64,000 bases of DNA from Streptomyces radiopugnans (GCF_900110735.1 NZ_FOET01000005.1:186001-250000); one strand, 5' to 3'; counted from the first letter of the stretch, positions 43,356 through 51,976 are shown. Notes: generated by a model not told the origin, from the letters alone. Made by a program: numbers and translations.

Positions 43356-44156
43356 CTAGGCGTTGTCGGCGTGCTGTGCTTCGTGCCTGACGCGCAGGGG
43401 GCAGCGCGTCCCCCGGTCGTGAGGCGTGTTGTCGTCGTCCAGGAAGTACTGGGCCCACTCCAGGTTGCCCGGCTTGCCGTAACTGCCCAGGAGCGGGCTG
43501 GCGGGGACGTCGTCGTAGGCGGCCAGGCGGCCGCGGATGATGGTACGGGCGTTGCGCCCCTGCTTGGAGTCCTCGGAGATGTCGTCGAAGACGAAGCGGG
43601 GCTGGAAGGTGATCGCGAGGTCCTCGAAGTAGCGGCTGTTGCGTCTGCGGTGGGCCGGGGTGTTCGCGACGACGAACATCGGCATTCCGGCGAAGACGAA
43701 CTCCCACTCGGGGTCCTCCGTGTCCGGCGGGATGTCCGCCGGCCAGGGCACGGTGTCCAGGTCGTGCACCCCCTGGAGCAGGTCCCACACCAGGGTGCGG
43801 AAGCCCTCCACGTCGCGGGCGCGGTCCTCGTCGGTGGTCTCGAAGAACGCCACCAGGGAGGTTCTGCGGCCCAGTTCGGGCGCGAGGGCGACGAAGTCGC
43901 CGAGTGCCGCCGCGAGCCGCCGGGCGAGGTCGTCCCCCCGTTCCAGGAACGAGAAGCGCAGGGTGGCCTTGCGCAGCGCGTCCACGCCGAAGACGCACGG
44001 GAAGAGGGCGCTCTCGTCGAGCATGCGCTTGCGGAACCGCTCGACCGCGTCCGCCTCCCACGCCTTCCCGCGGGGCTGCCGCGGGTCGCACACCAGAGGT
44101 GTGGTCAGCGGAAGGGCAGATGGCTCGGAAAAGGAGATTGAAGCGGAATCGGTCAT
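43356..44156 (-). CDS. YqcI/YcgG-family protein (putative heme-dependent N-oxygenase)
   Basis: A 266-residue protein of the YqcI/YcgG family, whose characterised members (DcsA of D-cycloserine biosynthesis and the guanitoxin enzyme GntA) hydroxylate guanidine nitrogens using heme. FPCVFGVDALRK (52-63) and VVANTPAHRRRNSRYFEDLA (162-181, with His169 and the Arg cluster) match the conserved FxCxFG and N/HPxSxRxxR regions; FQPRFVFDD follows. The ATG start has GGGGGG 7 nt upstream. It is the first gene of an operon with a cupin and an amino-acid permease. The substrate, perhaps arginine or another amino acid, is not known. Confidence 0.8.
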   Translation of the reverse strand: MTDSASISFSEPSALPLTTPLVCDPRQPRGKAWEADAVERFRKRMLDESALFPCVFGVDALRKATLRFSFLERGDDLARRLAAALGDFVALAPELGRRTSLVAFFETTDEDRARDVEGFRTLVWDLLQGVHDLDTVPWPADIPPDTEDPEWEFVFAGMPMFVVANTPAHRRRNSRYFEDLAITFQPRFVFDDISEDSKQGRNARTIIRGRLAAYDDVPASPLLGSYGKPGNLEWAQYFLDDDNTPHDRGTRCPLRVRHEAQHADNA

Positions 44157-44572
44157 CTGGATACCCCCCGTTGCGTATTGACAGGACGGTGCCGCCGGAA
44201 TCCCGCCGGGGATTCTCCGCCGGAGTTCCGGTGGCGCCGAGATGGTTTCAGCACAGCCGTGGGAGGGAGGACTGTTTATTGAGCCAAACACCGTCTTTTT
44301 CCAGCCACTCCGGCAGGTGCGCACGGCCGGCTGAGAGCGCGTCCAGCGCGCTGAACACCGTTGCTGTAAGCCCGTGTTCGCAGGGGGATGTCCGGATCCG
44401 GCGCCTTTTCCGACCGCGGTGAAACCAGGCATTCCGGAGCTCCGGTGTATGTCCGTCATCATTCCGGAGTCGCGCTTGCCTGTCTTTCGCCGCCCGTCGC
44501 GGCGGCCTTCCGGAAACCTTCGGAAAAACCTTCACCGCCGCCGGGGGATACCGGGGCGAACGGGAGCGGAAT
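44157..44572. other. 416-bp intergenic region, relatively AT-rich
   Basis: It separates the YqcI-cupin operon from the SGNH hydrolase gene. GC content is visibly lower than in the flanking genes, with runs such as GGAAAAACC, suggesting a promoter-bearing or recently inserted region. It holds a short minus-strand ORF (44248-44358) and a CGCCGC/GCGGCG hairpin near 44491-44507. No confident gene. Confidence 0.45.
44248..44358 (-). CDS. Possible 36-aa peptide upstream of the YqcI-family gene
   Basis: GTG 44358 opens a 36-codon frame with a credible soluble composition (ALDALSAGRAHLPEWLEKDG) ending in Leu-Cys. No ribosome site is visible, and the frame continues open upstream. It is on the same strand as the YqcI-cupin operon, 91 bp before it. 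Could be a remnant of a longer gene or chance; listed for completeness. Confidence 0.22.
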   Translation of the reverse strand: MFSALDALSAGRAHLPEWLEKDGVWLNKQSSLPRLC

Positions 44573-45328
44573 TTATTGTTCCACGGTGACCGGCTCGGCC
44601 CGGCGGGCGCGGGACCCACCCGGCTGGGCCCCCACCGCGCCCGCGCCGTACGGGCCGCCCACACCCCACGCCCGGTGCAGCGTGCCGGCGAAGGCCGCGG
44701 CGATGCGGTGCTCGCCGGAGGCGGTGGGGTGGGTGCCGTCGTAGGTGTCGCGGGCCAGGTCCCAGTCGTGCGGCGGTACGGCCGTCAGCAGCGGCGAGGA
44801 GGGGGTGGACAGCTCGGCCGCGGCCCGGGCCAGCAGTCCGTTGAAGCGCTCGCACTCGGCGGCGAAGAAGGCGTCGTGCCGCGCCCGTGTGTTGGGGATC
44901 ACCGGCAGCAGCGCCATCCGTACCCGCGGTTCGGCGGAACGGGCCTCGGCGACGAAGCGGCGGACGTTGGCGGCGGTGGCGTCGGAGCCGGTGTAGAAGC
45001 CGAGGTCGATCAGGCCCAGGAAGACCAGCAGGGTGTCGGCGCGGTGCTCGCGCACCGCGCCGCCTATCACCGGAGCCATGTGCAGCCAGCCCTCGCCCCA
45101 GCCGGCGAGATGGCGGCGGGCGCCGGCGGGGAAGGCCGGATCTGCGTAGTCGTGGGAGACCGGGGCGTCGGCGGCCTTGTCGTACAGCGCGTCGCGCGGG
45201 CCGACGATCTCGTACGCGGTGCCGTGCGGGCCGCAGGTGCGCTCCAGATGCCGCCACATGCGGTGGCGCCAGGTGTGCTCCCCGGCGCTGCCGATGGTCA
45301 TGGAGTCGCCGACGAAGAGCACGCGCAT
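44573..45328 (-). CDS. SGNH/GDSL-family hydrolase
   Basis: A 251-residue esterase-like protein. Block I is VLFVGDSMT with nucleophile Ser9; block V is DGTHPTASGEH with the catalytic Asp and His near 197-200; FLGLIDLGF probably supplies the oxyanion-hole block III. There is no signal peptide, so it is cytoplasmic. The C-terminal 25 residues are Gly/Arg-rich. ATG 45328 is chosen because the protein starts directly with the first beta strand. It lies 100 bp downstream of a small gene at the end of the linaridin-like cluster; membership of that cluster is uncertain. Confidence 0.85.
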   Translation of the reverse strand: MRVLFVGDSMTIGSAGEHTWRHRMWRHLERTCGPHGTAYEIVGPRDALYDKAADAPVSHDYADPAFPAGARRHLAGWGEGWLHMAPVIGGAVREHRADTLLVFLGLIDLGFYTGSDATAANVRRFVAEARSAEPRVRMALLPVIPNTRARHDAFFAAECERFNGLLARAAAELSTPSSPLLTAVPPHDWDLARDTYDGTHPTASGEHRIAAAFAGTLHRAWGVGGPYGAGAVGAQPGGSRARRAEPVTVEQ

Positions 45329-45428
45329 CCGCTCATCTTCCCGGAAGGCGGCTGTGACCTGCGACGTGACGCCCGTCACCCGACGGCGCCCGCAGGGCGG
45401 GGCGGACGCCGTCGGGGCGGTCCGGAGG

Positions 45429-45602
45429 TCAGCCGGCGGCGCGGTCCCCGGACACCACCTGCTGCCGCAGCTCCACCAGAGCGCGCAGGGCGTTGCTGTA
45501 CATCTGGAGGCTCTTCTCGCTGTGGGTGTCGATGGCGGTGCGGACCTCCTTGAAGGTCTTGGCGATGGTCTCGTCCAGCTCGGCGCGGTCGATGCCGTTC
45601 AT
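45429..45602 (-). CDS. Small helical protein of unknown function
   Basis: A 57-residue, mostly helical and amphipathic protein (DRAELDETIAKTFKEVRTAI, then KSLQMYSNALRALVELRQQV). GGGAGAGAA directly precedes the ATG. It lies 49 bp after the secreted protein gene on the same strand and could be the last gene of the linaridin-like operon. No family recognised. Confidence 0.6.
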   Translation of the reverse strand: MNGIDRAELDETIAKTFKEVRTAIDTHSEKSLQMYSNALRALVELRQQVVSGDRAAG

Positions 45603-45651
45603 TTCTCTCCCTCTTTCTCTTTCTTCGGTGCCGGCCGCCTCTCGGCGGCGG

Positions 45652-46155
45652 TCAGCCCCCGCTGACGGGCCACCAGGTGATGTTCTGCCAGGCGGCGCAG
45701 TCCTCGGTGTCATCGGTGCCCCGGCACACGGTGAGATAGCCGCTTGTGGTGGGGCGGTACTGGTGCCGCAGGGCGACGGGGGTGCTGCCGGAGCCGCACA
45801 CCTCGGCGTACTTGCGGGGCGGGGCCGGGGCGAGGTCGTAGGTGTAGCGGATCCACAGCGAGTGGCAGCCGCTGCCGGAACCGGTCAGTTCGCCCCGGAT
45901 CACCAGGGTGTGGAAGATCCCGGCGACGCTCGTCTCGACCCACCGCTCGCCGGAGGCGGACGCCGACCCGTGCCGCACCGACCAGGGGACGCGGGCGGCC
46001 GCGGCGGTGGCGTCGGCGGTGGCGCCGGTCCCGGCGACTGTGCTCCCGGCTGTGCTCGCGGCCGTGCTCGCGGCCGCGGTGGCCGCGCCGGGCAGGGCGG
46101 TGGCCGCGAGCAGGGCGGCGGCGGCCGTGATCGCGGCCCGGGTACGTCTACGCAT
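45652..46155 (-). CDS. Secreted protein with four cysteines, linked to the linaridin-like operon
   Basis: A 167-residue protein with an Arg-rich n-region and an Ala/Leu-rich signal peptide (MRRRTRAAITAAAALLAATA, cleavage probably near residues 27-30), then an Ala/Thr/Ser-rich linker and a compact domain (about 60-167) with four Cys (SGCHSLW, EVCGSG, TVCRG, EDCAAW), suggesting two disulphides. Function unknown. Its start overlaps the FAD oxidoreductase stop by 8 bp, which ties it to the linaridin-like operon; a role in immunity or peptide maturation outside the cell is only a guess. Confidence 0.7.
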   Translation of the reverse strand: MRRRTRAAITAAAALLAATALPGAATAAASTAASTAGSTVAGTGATADATAAAARVPWSVRHGSASASGERWVETSVAGIFHTLVIRGELTGSGSGCHSLWIRYTYDLAPAPPRKYAEVCGSGSTPVALRHQYRPTTSGYLTVCRGTDDTEDCAAWQNITWWPVSGG

Positions 46156-47641
46156 CGGATCGGCTCCTCGTGTCGGCGGGGGACAGGTCGGGCGGGGTGC
46201 GCAGGCCGTGGTGGCGGCGGAGCGCGGCCAGCGCGGCGAGATGGCCGCACATCCCGTGCACGGACGGCCCCGGCGGGGTGGCGGCCGAGCACAGGTACAC
46301 CCCGCGCAGCGGTGTGGTGTACGGGTTCCAGCGCACGGTGGGGCGGGCGACGGACTGGCGCAGGGTCATGGCGCCGGCGCCGATGTCGCCGCCCGTGTAG
46401 TTGGGGTTGTAGGTCTCGTAGTCGGCGGCCGGGATGCCGCGGGAGGCGACGATCGTGTCGGTGAAGCCGGGCGCGTACTCCTCGATGCGGCGGCGCACCA
46501 GCTCCACCGGGTCGCGGGTGTCGCCGTTGGGCACGTGGGCGTAGGCCCACACCGGCCGCCGCCCGCCCGCGGCTCGCGAGGGGTCGGTGACGGCCGGGTC
46601 CACCACCAGCACGAACGGCGCGCCGGCGGGGTGTCCGGCGGCGGTGGCGTTCTCCTGCCGGACCACGTCGTCACGGGTGCCACCGAGGTGGACGGTGCCG
46701 GCCCGCCCCACCAGCGGGTTGCGCCAGGGGATCGGGGCGGAGACCAGGAAGTCGGCCTTGGCCGCGCCGGGCCCGTACCGGAAGCGCTCCAGGGCGCGCC
46801 GGTAGCGGGCGGGCAGCCGGCGGCCGGCCAGGGCCAGGAACTCCCGGGGACCGACGTCCAGCAGGACGATGGGTACGCCGCCCAGTTCGGCCAGGTCGCG
46901 CACGCGGTGGCCGGTGCGGAAGACGCCGCCGTGCGCGGCGATGTCGGCGGCCATGGCCTCGGCGATGCGCGCGCTGCCGCCCTCGGGCAGCGGCCAGCCG
47001 GTGCTGTGCGCGGTGTGGCCCAGCAGCATCGCCACCGCGGCCGAGGTCAGGGAGGGCATCCGCCCCACCGCGTGGGCGGCGACCCCGGCCAGCAGCGCCT
47101 CGGCCTCCTCGGTGGCGAACCGGCCGCCGCGCGCGGTGGCGTGGGCCAGCACCCGGGGAGCCAGCCGCAGCGCCGCGACCGGGTCCGGCGGCAGGGAGCG
47201 CTGCCCGGACAGCAGCAGGTCCACCACGCCCCGGCTGCGGTCGGCCAGCGGCGCCATCAGCTTCGTCCAGCGGGTCCCGTCCACGCCCAGGCGCTCGGCG
47301 GTGGTCTCCAGGCTGCGCCAGGCCGCCGCCGCCCGCCCCCGGGACAGCGGGTGGGCGTAGGGGATGTCGGGCTGGAGCAGCCGCACCCCCCGGGCGGGCA
47401 GGTCGAAGCGGCGGAAGAAGGCGGAGGCGGCGGCCATCGGGTGGACGGCCGAGCAGACGTCGTGCGCCACGTCGGAGTCGAACAGCGACTCGGTGCGCAG
47501 ACCGCCGCCGATCGTCTCCTCCTTCTCGTACAGCACCACCCGCAGCCCGGCGCGGGCCAGCGTCACCGCGGCGGACAGACCGTTGGGCCCGGTGCCCACG
47601 ATCGCCGCGTCGGGGGTCGCGCCGCCCACGGGGTCGGTCAC
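46148..47641 (-). CDS. FAD-dependent oxidoreductase, phytoene-desaturase/CrtI-like (linaridin cluster)
   Basis: A 497-residue flavoprotein. The Rossmann dinucleotide motif is VGTGPNGLSA (15-24) with the ribose-binding Glu39 in LYEKEETIGGG; a C-terminal FAD-contact region is GVYLCSAATPPG with HGMCGHLAALAAL. These are features of CrtI/NAD(P)-independent desaturase-like enzymes. Similar oxidoreductases are found in some linaridin clusters, where they may oxidise or reduce the peptide. The GTG start overlaps the ABC exporter stop by 4 bp; its stop overlaps the secreted protein start. Confidence 0.85.
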   Translation of the reverse strand: MTDPVGGATPDAAIVGTGPNGLSAAVTLARAGLRVVLYEKEETIGGGLRTESLFDSDVAHDVCSAVHPMAAASAFFRRFDLPARGVRLLQPDIPYAHPLSRGRAAAAWRSLETTAERLGVDGTRWTKLMAPLADRSRGVVDLLLSGQRSLPPDPVAALRLAPRVLAHATARGGRFATEEAEALLAGVAAHAVGRMPSLTSAAVAMLLGHTAHSTGWPLPEGGSARIAEAMAADIAAHGGVFRTGHRVRDLAELGGVPIVLLDVGPREFLALAGRRLPARYRRALERFRYGPGAAKADFLVSAPIPWRNPLVGRAGTVHLGGTRDDVVRQENATAAGHPAGAPFVLVVDPAVTDPSRAAGGRRPVWAYAHVPNGDTRDPVELVRRRIEEYAPGFTDTIVASRGIPAADYETYNPNYTGGDIGAGAMTLRQSVARPTVRWNPYTTPLRGVYLCSAATPPGPSVHGMCGHLAALAALRRHHGLRTPPDLSPADTRSRSDA

Positions 47642-49431
47642 TGCCCGGCCCCCGCCGGGGCGAGCTGCCGGCCGGCCAGCCGCCGGTAGGTCTCGTCGCT
47701 CTCCATCAGCTCGGCGTGGGTGCCGCGGGCGCGCAGCCGCCCGCCCTCCAGCACCAGGATCCGGTCGGCGTCGATGACGGTGGAGATGCGGTGGGCGATG
47801 GTCAGCACCTGGCAGCGGGTGCCGACGGTGGCGATGGCGGCCCGCAGCGCCGACTCGGAGTCGGAGTCGAGATTGGAGGTGGCCTCGTCCAGCAGCAGTA
47901 CGTCGGGCCGGGCCAGCAGCGCACGGGCGATGGCCAGGCGCTGCCGCTGGCCGCCGGACAGGCCGGCGCCGCCCTCGCCGAGTTCGGTTTCCAGACCGTC
48001 CGGCAGCGCCTGGACGACGTCGGTGAGGTGGGCCGCCTCGACCGCCTCGGCGATCTCCTCGTCGGTGGCGTCGGGGCGGGCGTAGACCAGGTTCTCCCGC
48101 ACGGTGCCGCGCATCAGCGGTGCCTCCTGCTCCACCAGGCCGATCCGGGAGCGCAGTTCGTCCAGCGGCAGGGCGGCGGCGTCCGAGCCCGCGACGCGGA
48201 CGGTGCCCCGGTCGGGGGCCTGGAAGCGCTCGATGAGCTGGAACAGGGTGGTCTTCCCGGCGCCGGACGGGCCGACGACCGCGGTGACCCCGGTGGCGGG
48301 CAGGGAGAACGAGATCCCCTCCACCGCGGGGGCCGGGGCGCCGGGGTAGGCGAAGGCGACGTCCTCGAACTCCACCGCGGGGACCTCGCCGCGGCCCGCG
48401 GACGCGGAGGCGGGTGCGGACGCGGAGGAGGCGGCGGGGGAGGGGGTGCCGGGTGCGCCGTCCCGGCCGCCGTCCCGGTCACCGTCCTCGCCGTCGGTCT
48501 CCTGGCCGATGGCGGCCAGCTCCTTGACCCGGTCGATGGCGGCCCGCCCCTGCTGGAACTCCCCGAGCGCCATGAACAGCATCACCAGCGGGGACACCAG
48601 GTAGAACAGGTACATGATGAACGCGGTCAGGTCCTCCACCGGCAGTTCCCCGGTGGCGGTGCGGGCCATGCCCCAGGCGATCACCACGGCCAGCGACACC
48701 TGGGTGCCCACGTTCATGGCGGGCATCAGCATCGCCGACAGCCGGGTGACGTGGATGCCGCTGCCGCGCGCGGCGTCGGCCAGCCCCCGCAGCCGCTCGG
48801 CCTCGCGCTCCTCGGCACGGGACGCCTTGACGGTGGTCAGCGCGCCCAGGGCGCGCAGCAGCCCGGAGCCGTAGGCGCTGGTGTCCTCCCGGTTGACCAC
48901 CGCCACCCGGCGCACCGCGCGGGCCAGCCCCAGGGCGACCGCCGAGGCGACGCCCAGGCAGCCGGCGGTGACCAGCAGCATCCGCCAGTCGATCCAGGCC
49001 ATCACGGCGATGCAGCCGACGGTGGTGAACCCGGCGGTGATCATCTGCGCGACGGAGGAGGACAGCGCCACCCGGGCGATGGAGGTGTCGGCGACGGTGC
49101 GGGTGAACACGTCGCCGTGCTCCAGCCTGCTGAACTCCGCGATACGGGAGTGCAGCAGACGCCCGGTGAGGGTGGTGCGCATGTCCAGGACGATGTTCTC
49201 CCCCGCGCGCCCGATCAGGTAGAAGTGCGTGGCGGCCAGCAGGGCGTCGGCGGCGAACAGCGCGGCGATCAGCGCGATCGGACGGGCCGTCGGCTCGTCC
49301 AGCACCACGGCCTCGATCAGGTCGCCGATCAGCAGCGGCTGCAGCAGGGTCGCGGCCGTGCCCAGCAGACCGAGGAGCACACCGGCGCCGAGCAGCGGCC
49401 GGTGGCGGCGGACGATGGCGGATATGTTCAC
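47638..49431 (-). CDS. ABC transporter, fused permease-ATPase exporter (linaridin cluster)
   Basis: A 597-residue half-transporter of the ABCB/MsbA type. Residues 1-310 hold six membrane helices; an Ala/Ser/Asp-rich linker (about 315-350) leads to the nucleotide-binding domain with Walker A GPSGAGKTT (about 388), signature LSGGQRQR (about 488) and Walker B VLLLDEAT (about 507). There is no C39 peptidase domain, so leader removal would need another protease. The GTG follows AGGGGG and overlaps a small membrane gene. It probably exports the modified peptide and works as a homodimer. Confidence 0.9.
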   Translation of the reverse strand: MNISAIVRRHRPLLGAGVLLGLLGTAATLLQPLLIGDLIEAVVLDEPTARPIALIAALFAADALLAATHFYLIGRAGENIVLDMRTTLTGRLLHSRIAEFSRLEHGDVFTRTVADTSIARVALSSSVAQMITAGFTTVGCIAVMAWIDWRMLLVTAGCLGVASAVALGLARAVRRVAVVNREDTSAYGSGLLRALGALTTVKASRAEEREAERLRGLADAARGSGIHVTRLSAMLMPAMNVGTQVSLAVVIAWGMARTATGELPVEDLTAFIMYLFYLVSPLVMLFMALGEFQQGRAAIDRVKELAAIGQETDGEDGDRDGGRDGAPGTPSPAASSASAPASASAGRGEVPAVEFEDVAFAYPGAPAPAVEGISFSLPATGVTAVVGPSGAGKTTLFQLIERFQAPDRGTVRVAGSDAAALPLDELRSRIGLVEQEAPLMRGTVRENLVYARPDATDEEIAEAVEAAHLTDVVQALPDGLETELGEGGAGLSGGQRQRLAIARALLARPDVLLLDEATSNLDSDSESALRAAIATVGTRCQVLTIAHRISTVIDADRILVLEGGRLRARGTHAELMESDETYRRLAGRQLAPAGAGQ

Positions 49432-49607
49432 GACGGCCCCCTGCCGAAGACGACCGCGACCGCCGCGGCGATGCTCGCGGCGAACAGGGCGCTCTGGAGC
49501 CAGAGCGTGCCGCGGGTGAGCCCGCTGTCCCCGAACATGAGGAGCATGGCGGGCAGGGCGAAGACGAAAGCGGCGCCGAACCACGCCGCACGGCTCGCTG
49601 TCAGCAC
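49428..49607 (-). CDS. Small membrane protein between methyltransferase and exporter
   Basis: A 59-residue protein with two hydrophobic segments (about 7-24 and 36-55). The GTG at 49607 is chosen because AGGAGG stands 9 nt upstream. Its stop overlaps the exporter start (GTGA) and it begins 17 bp after the methyltransferase stop, so it is embedded in the linaridin-like operon. It could be an exporter subunit or an immunity peptide; no family recognised. Confidence 0.62.
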   Translation of the reverse strand: MLTASRAAWFGAAFVFALPAMLLMFGDSGLTRGTLWLQSALFAASIAAAVAVVFGRGPS

Positions 49608-49623
49608 GGCCGTGGACCTCCTC

Positions 49624-50379
49624 TCAGGCGACACCGCGGGCGGTGTACCAGTCGTAGGGCAGCAGTTCCTCGGCCGGAACCACCTCCTGGACGGCGAATC
49701 CGGCGCGGACCAGGCAGGCCTCCACCTCGTCGCGCTCGATCAGCAGCACCTGCTCGGCGAACTCCACCGGCGCCTCGCCGTCCTTCTCCACGAGGGTGCC
49801 CATGGTCAGCACGTCCGCGTCGTCGACGGTGGTGGTGAACGTGGTGGTGCCCCCGTGGTGCGGCATGGGCACGGTGACGGTGCCCAGCTCCACCAGGGGC
49901 CGGTAGACGGCCGTGGAGTAGTACTCCAGCGACAGCGTCGCGCCGGGCTCCAGCACCTCGCGCACATGGGCGAGGGCGGCGGTCAGCTCCTCGCGGGAGT
50001 GGACGCAGGCCAGGGAGCCCATGGTGGAGTACGCGGCGCCGAACCGGCCCTGGAGCGGCAGCGGCCGGCGGAAGTCGGCCTCCACCAGCGACACGTTGGC
50101 CGGAACGCCCTTGGCGCGGAACTCCGCCAGCATCGGGCGGGAGTTGTCCACGCCGACCACCTCGCGGGCGAGGGCGGCGACGGGCACGGCCACCCGGCCG
50201 GTGCCCACCCCGACCTCCAGCACGCGCGCGCCGGCGACGTACGGGCGCAGGCGGTCGACGGCGACCTCGGCGGGCATGGCGGGCGCGATCAGTGAGTCGT
50301 ACACGGACGCCACGGCCGTGCCGTACTGCACGCCGCGTCCGTCACGAACACCGGGAGCGTCATGGACGTCCTGGGTCAC
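49624..50379 (-). CDS. SAM-dependent methyltransferase, CypM-like (linaridin alpha-N-methyltransferase candidate)
   Basis: A 251-residue class I methyltransferase with motif I VLEVGVGTGR (53-62), VVGVDNSRPML (motif post-I) and FGAAYSTMGSLA (motif IV). The C-terminal end YDWYTARGVA recalls the C-terminal region of CypM, the enzyme that dimethylates the N-terminal Ala of cypemycin. Both precursors here would begin with Ala after cleavage at the PVM-A junction, which fits that activity. The GTG has GAGGG 7 nt upstream and overlaps the preceding gene by 4 bp. The function is inferred from context. Confidence 0.83.
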   Translation of the reverse strand: MTQDVHDAPGVRDGRGVQYGTAVASVYDSLIAPAMPAEVAVDRLRPYVAGARVLEVGVGTGRVAVPVAALAREVVGVDNSRPMLAEFRAKGVPANVSLVEADFRRPLPLQGRFGAAYSTMGSLACVHSREELTAALAHVREVLEPGATLSLEYYSTAVYRPLVELGTVTVPMPHHGGTTTFTTTVDDADVLTMGTLVEKDGEAPVEFAEQVLLIERDEVEACLVRAGFAVQEVVPAEELLPYDWYTARGVA

Positions 50380-50918
50380 GGTGTCACCCTCTCGTAGTCG
50401 AAGACCATGTCGTACTTGGGGTCCTCGCTGTGGTCGTAGCCGGAGTAGCGCACCAGCATCACCTGGAACAGCGGATAGCCCGGCTCGGGCTGGATGCGCC
50501 TGCGGACGAAGTCGCCGACCAGCCGGTAGGCGGCCTTCTTGGCCTCCTGGTGCAGGGGCGTCATCGCGCCGGGGTTGTGCACCAGGGTGGAGGCCACGTC
50601 GAAGACGGCCTTCTCCATGCGGCGGCCGGGGAACCAGAACGCGTGGGCCATCTTCCGGGGCGTGATGGAGTACACCTCGCGCCACTCGGTGTGCTCGCTT
50701 CTGTCCTCGCTGGCCAGCCGGTACAGGAAGTGCTGGTCCTCGACGGCCGGATTGGGCGCGAAGAAGCGCCAGTTGGGGATGAGGATCCCCGTGCCCGTCT
50801 TGTCCATGCTCCGGAGCTTGTCGTAGCTGCGGTCGGGGTGCTGGCTGAGCACCGACGCCACGAACCAGCCGGCGAGTACCGCCGGGACCGCGCGCTCCAG
50901 TACCGCTGCCGCCTTCAC
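50376..50918 (-). CDS. Small membrane-anchored protein, partner of HTTM-like protein (linaridin cluster)
   Basis: A 180-residue protein with one N-terminal helix (about 9-25, VPAVLAGWFVASVLSQ) and an extracytoplasmic or peripheral domain containing IPNWRFFAPNPAVEDQHFLY (about 45-64), a pattern seen in small proteins encoded beside HTTM/SdpB-like proteins (SdpA, DUF5819). It overlaps the hydrolase gene upstream and the methyltransferase downstream by 4 bp each. Its role is unknown, but the trio with the HTTM-like protein and hydrolase is what would be expected of class-defining linaridin maturation proteins. Confidence 0.75.
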   Translation of the reverse strand: MKAAAVLERAVPAVLAGWFVASVLSQHPDRSYDKLRSMDKTGTGILIPNWRFFAPNPAVEDQHFLYRLASEDRSEHTEWREVYSITPRKMAHAFWFPGRRMEKAVFDVASTLVHNPGAMTPLHQEAKKAAYRLVGDFVRRRIQPEPGYPLFQVMLVRYSGYDHSEDPKYDMVFDYERVTP

Positions 50919-51976
50919 GCCGCCTCCTCGCTCTCGGACTTCCCGTGTGCCTCGCGTACCTCGTGTACCTCGCGCGCCCCGTGGGCGGGCCGGGCCGCGG
51001 CGTCCGCCAGGACCTGCCCGATCGCCTCCGCGGTGTGCGGCGCGCACGCGGTGCCGCCGAGGACCGACAGGTGGTTGGAGCCGGGCACGGTGGTGATGCG
51101 GCCGCCGGTGCCGGAGGCGAGGTACTCCTCGTACAGCTCCCGGTGCTCGGGGGTGTCCCGCACCGTCCCCTCGGCCGCCACGACCGAGACCGGCACGTCC
51201 AGCCGGTCCAGGGGGCGGCCGCCGTCGAGCATGAACGCGTAGGAGTAGTCCCACTCGCGCCGCGCCGAGCGCCAGGTGGAGGGGGCGGAGCCCTCCAGCC
51301 GCAGCTTGCGGTGGTACGGGCTGCCCTCGGCGAACGAGAACAGGCCCTTCTTGTCGATGAGCAGGCCGGCGCCGAACACCGACGACCACGGGCCCAGCTT
51401 CATCGTCAGGTTCACGCCCCGGGACCCCTCGCGCTGCCGGCGCGAGTGCAACAGCTCGCGCGGGTGGGTGGGGTCCACCAGGACCAGCCCGTGCACCCGC
51501 CCGGGCGCCGCCGCGGCGGCGCGGTGGACGAGGTAGCCGCCCAGGGAGTGCCCGGCCAGCACGCACGGCCCGCCGCCGAGCAGACGGGCGTCGGCCGCGT
51601 CCGCGAGGACCTCCGTCAGGTCGCTCACCGACTCGTTCAGCGAGTAGTCCTCCGGGCAGCGCCGCAGCGAACCGCGGTACCCGGCCCGGTCGTACAGCAG
51701 CACCGTCACATCGGGGCCGAGGTGGTCGGCGACCAGCAGCCACGCCGCGGAGGTGCTCATCAGACCGGCCTCGCACACCACGGCCGGGCCGCCCTCGCGC
51801 CCGCGCCGCACGTGGTAGTCGACGATGTTGCCGGTGCCGCAGCGCACCCGGCGCCGCTCGAAACCGCGGTGGCCGGTGCGCGACATGACGGTGGCGTAGT
51901 TCTGGTGGGCGAGCCCGGCGGCCAGGCACGCCGCCAGGCCGGCCGCGGTGAGCCGGGTGAAGGACGTCCCCGTCAC
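50915..51976 (-). CDS. Alpha/beta hydrolase, CypH/LinH-like (linaridin cluster)
   Basis: A 353-residue protein: an N-terminal hydrophobic helix (about 8-24) then an alpha/beta hydrolase domain. VVCEAGLMSTSAAW forms the oxyanion region, the nucleophile Ser (about 141) is in LAGHSLGGYL, and a His in GSNHLSVLGG (about 310) closes the triad; LLYDRAGYRGS is also typical. A similar protein (CypH) is essential for cypemycin biosynthesis. GTG start, with 4-bp overlaps to both neighbours. The acidic/Ala-rich tail (about 325-353) is unremarkable. Precise reaction unknown. Confidence 0.84.
   Translation of the reverse strand: MTGTSFTRLTAAGLAACLAAGLAHQNYATVMSRTGHRGFERRRVRCGTGNIVDYHVRRGREGGPAVVCEAGLMSTSAAWLLVADHLGPDVTVLLYDRAGYRGSLRRCPEDYSLNESVSDLTEVLADAADARLLGGGPCVLAGHSLGGYLVHRAAAAAPGRVHGLVLVDPTHPRELLHSRRQREGSRGVNLTMKLGPWSSVFGAGLLIDKKGLFSFAEGSPYHRKLRLEGSAPSTWRSARREWDYSYAFMLDGGRPLDRLDVPVSVVAAEGTVRDTPEHRELYEEYLASGTGGRITTVPGSNHLSVLGGTACAPHTAEAIGQVLADAAARPAHGAREVHEVREAHGKSESEEAA

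Noticed and set aside
47638..49431. Peptidase-containing (C39) lantibiotic exporter
   Set aside because: The N-terminus goes straight into membrane helices with no Cys-His peptidase motif.
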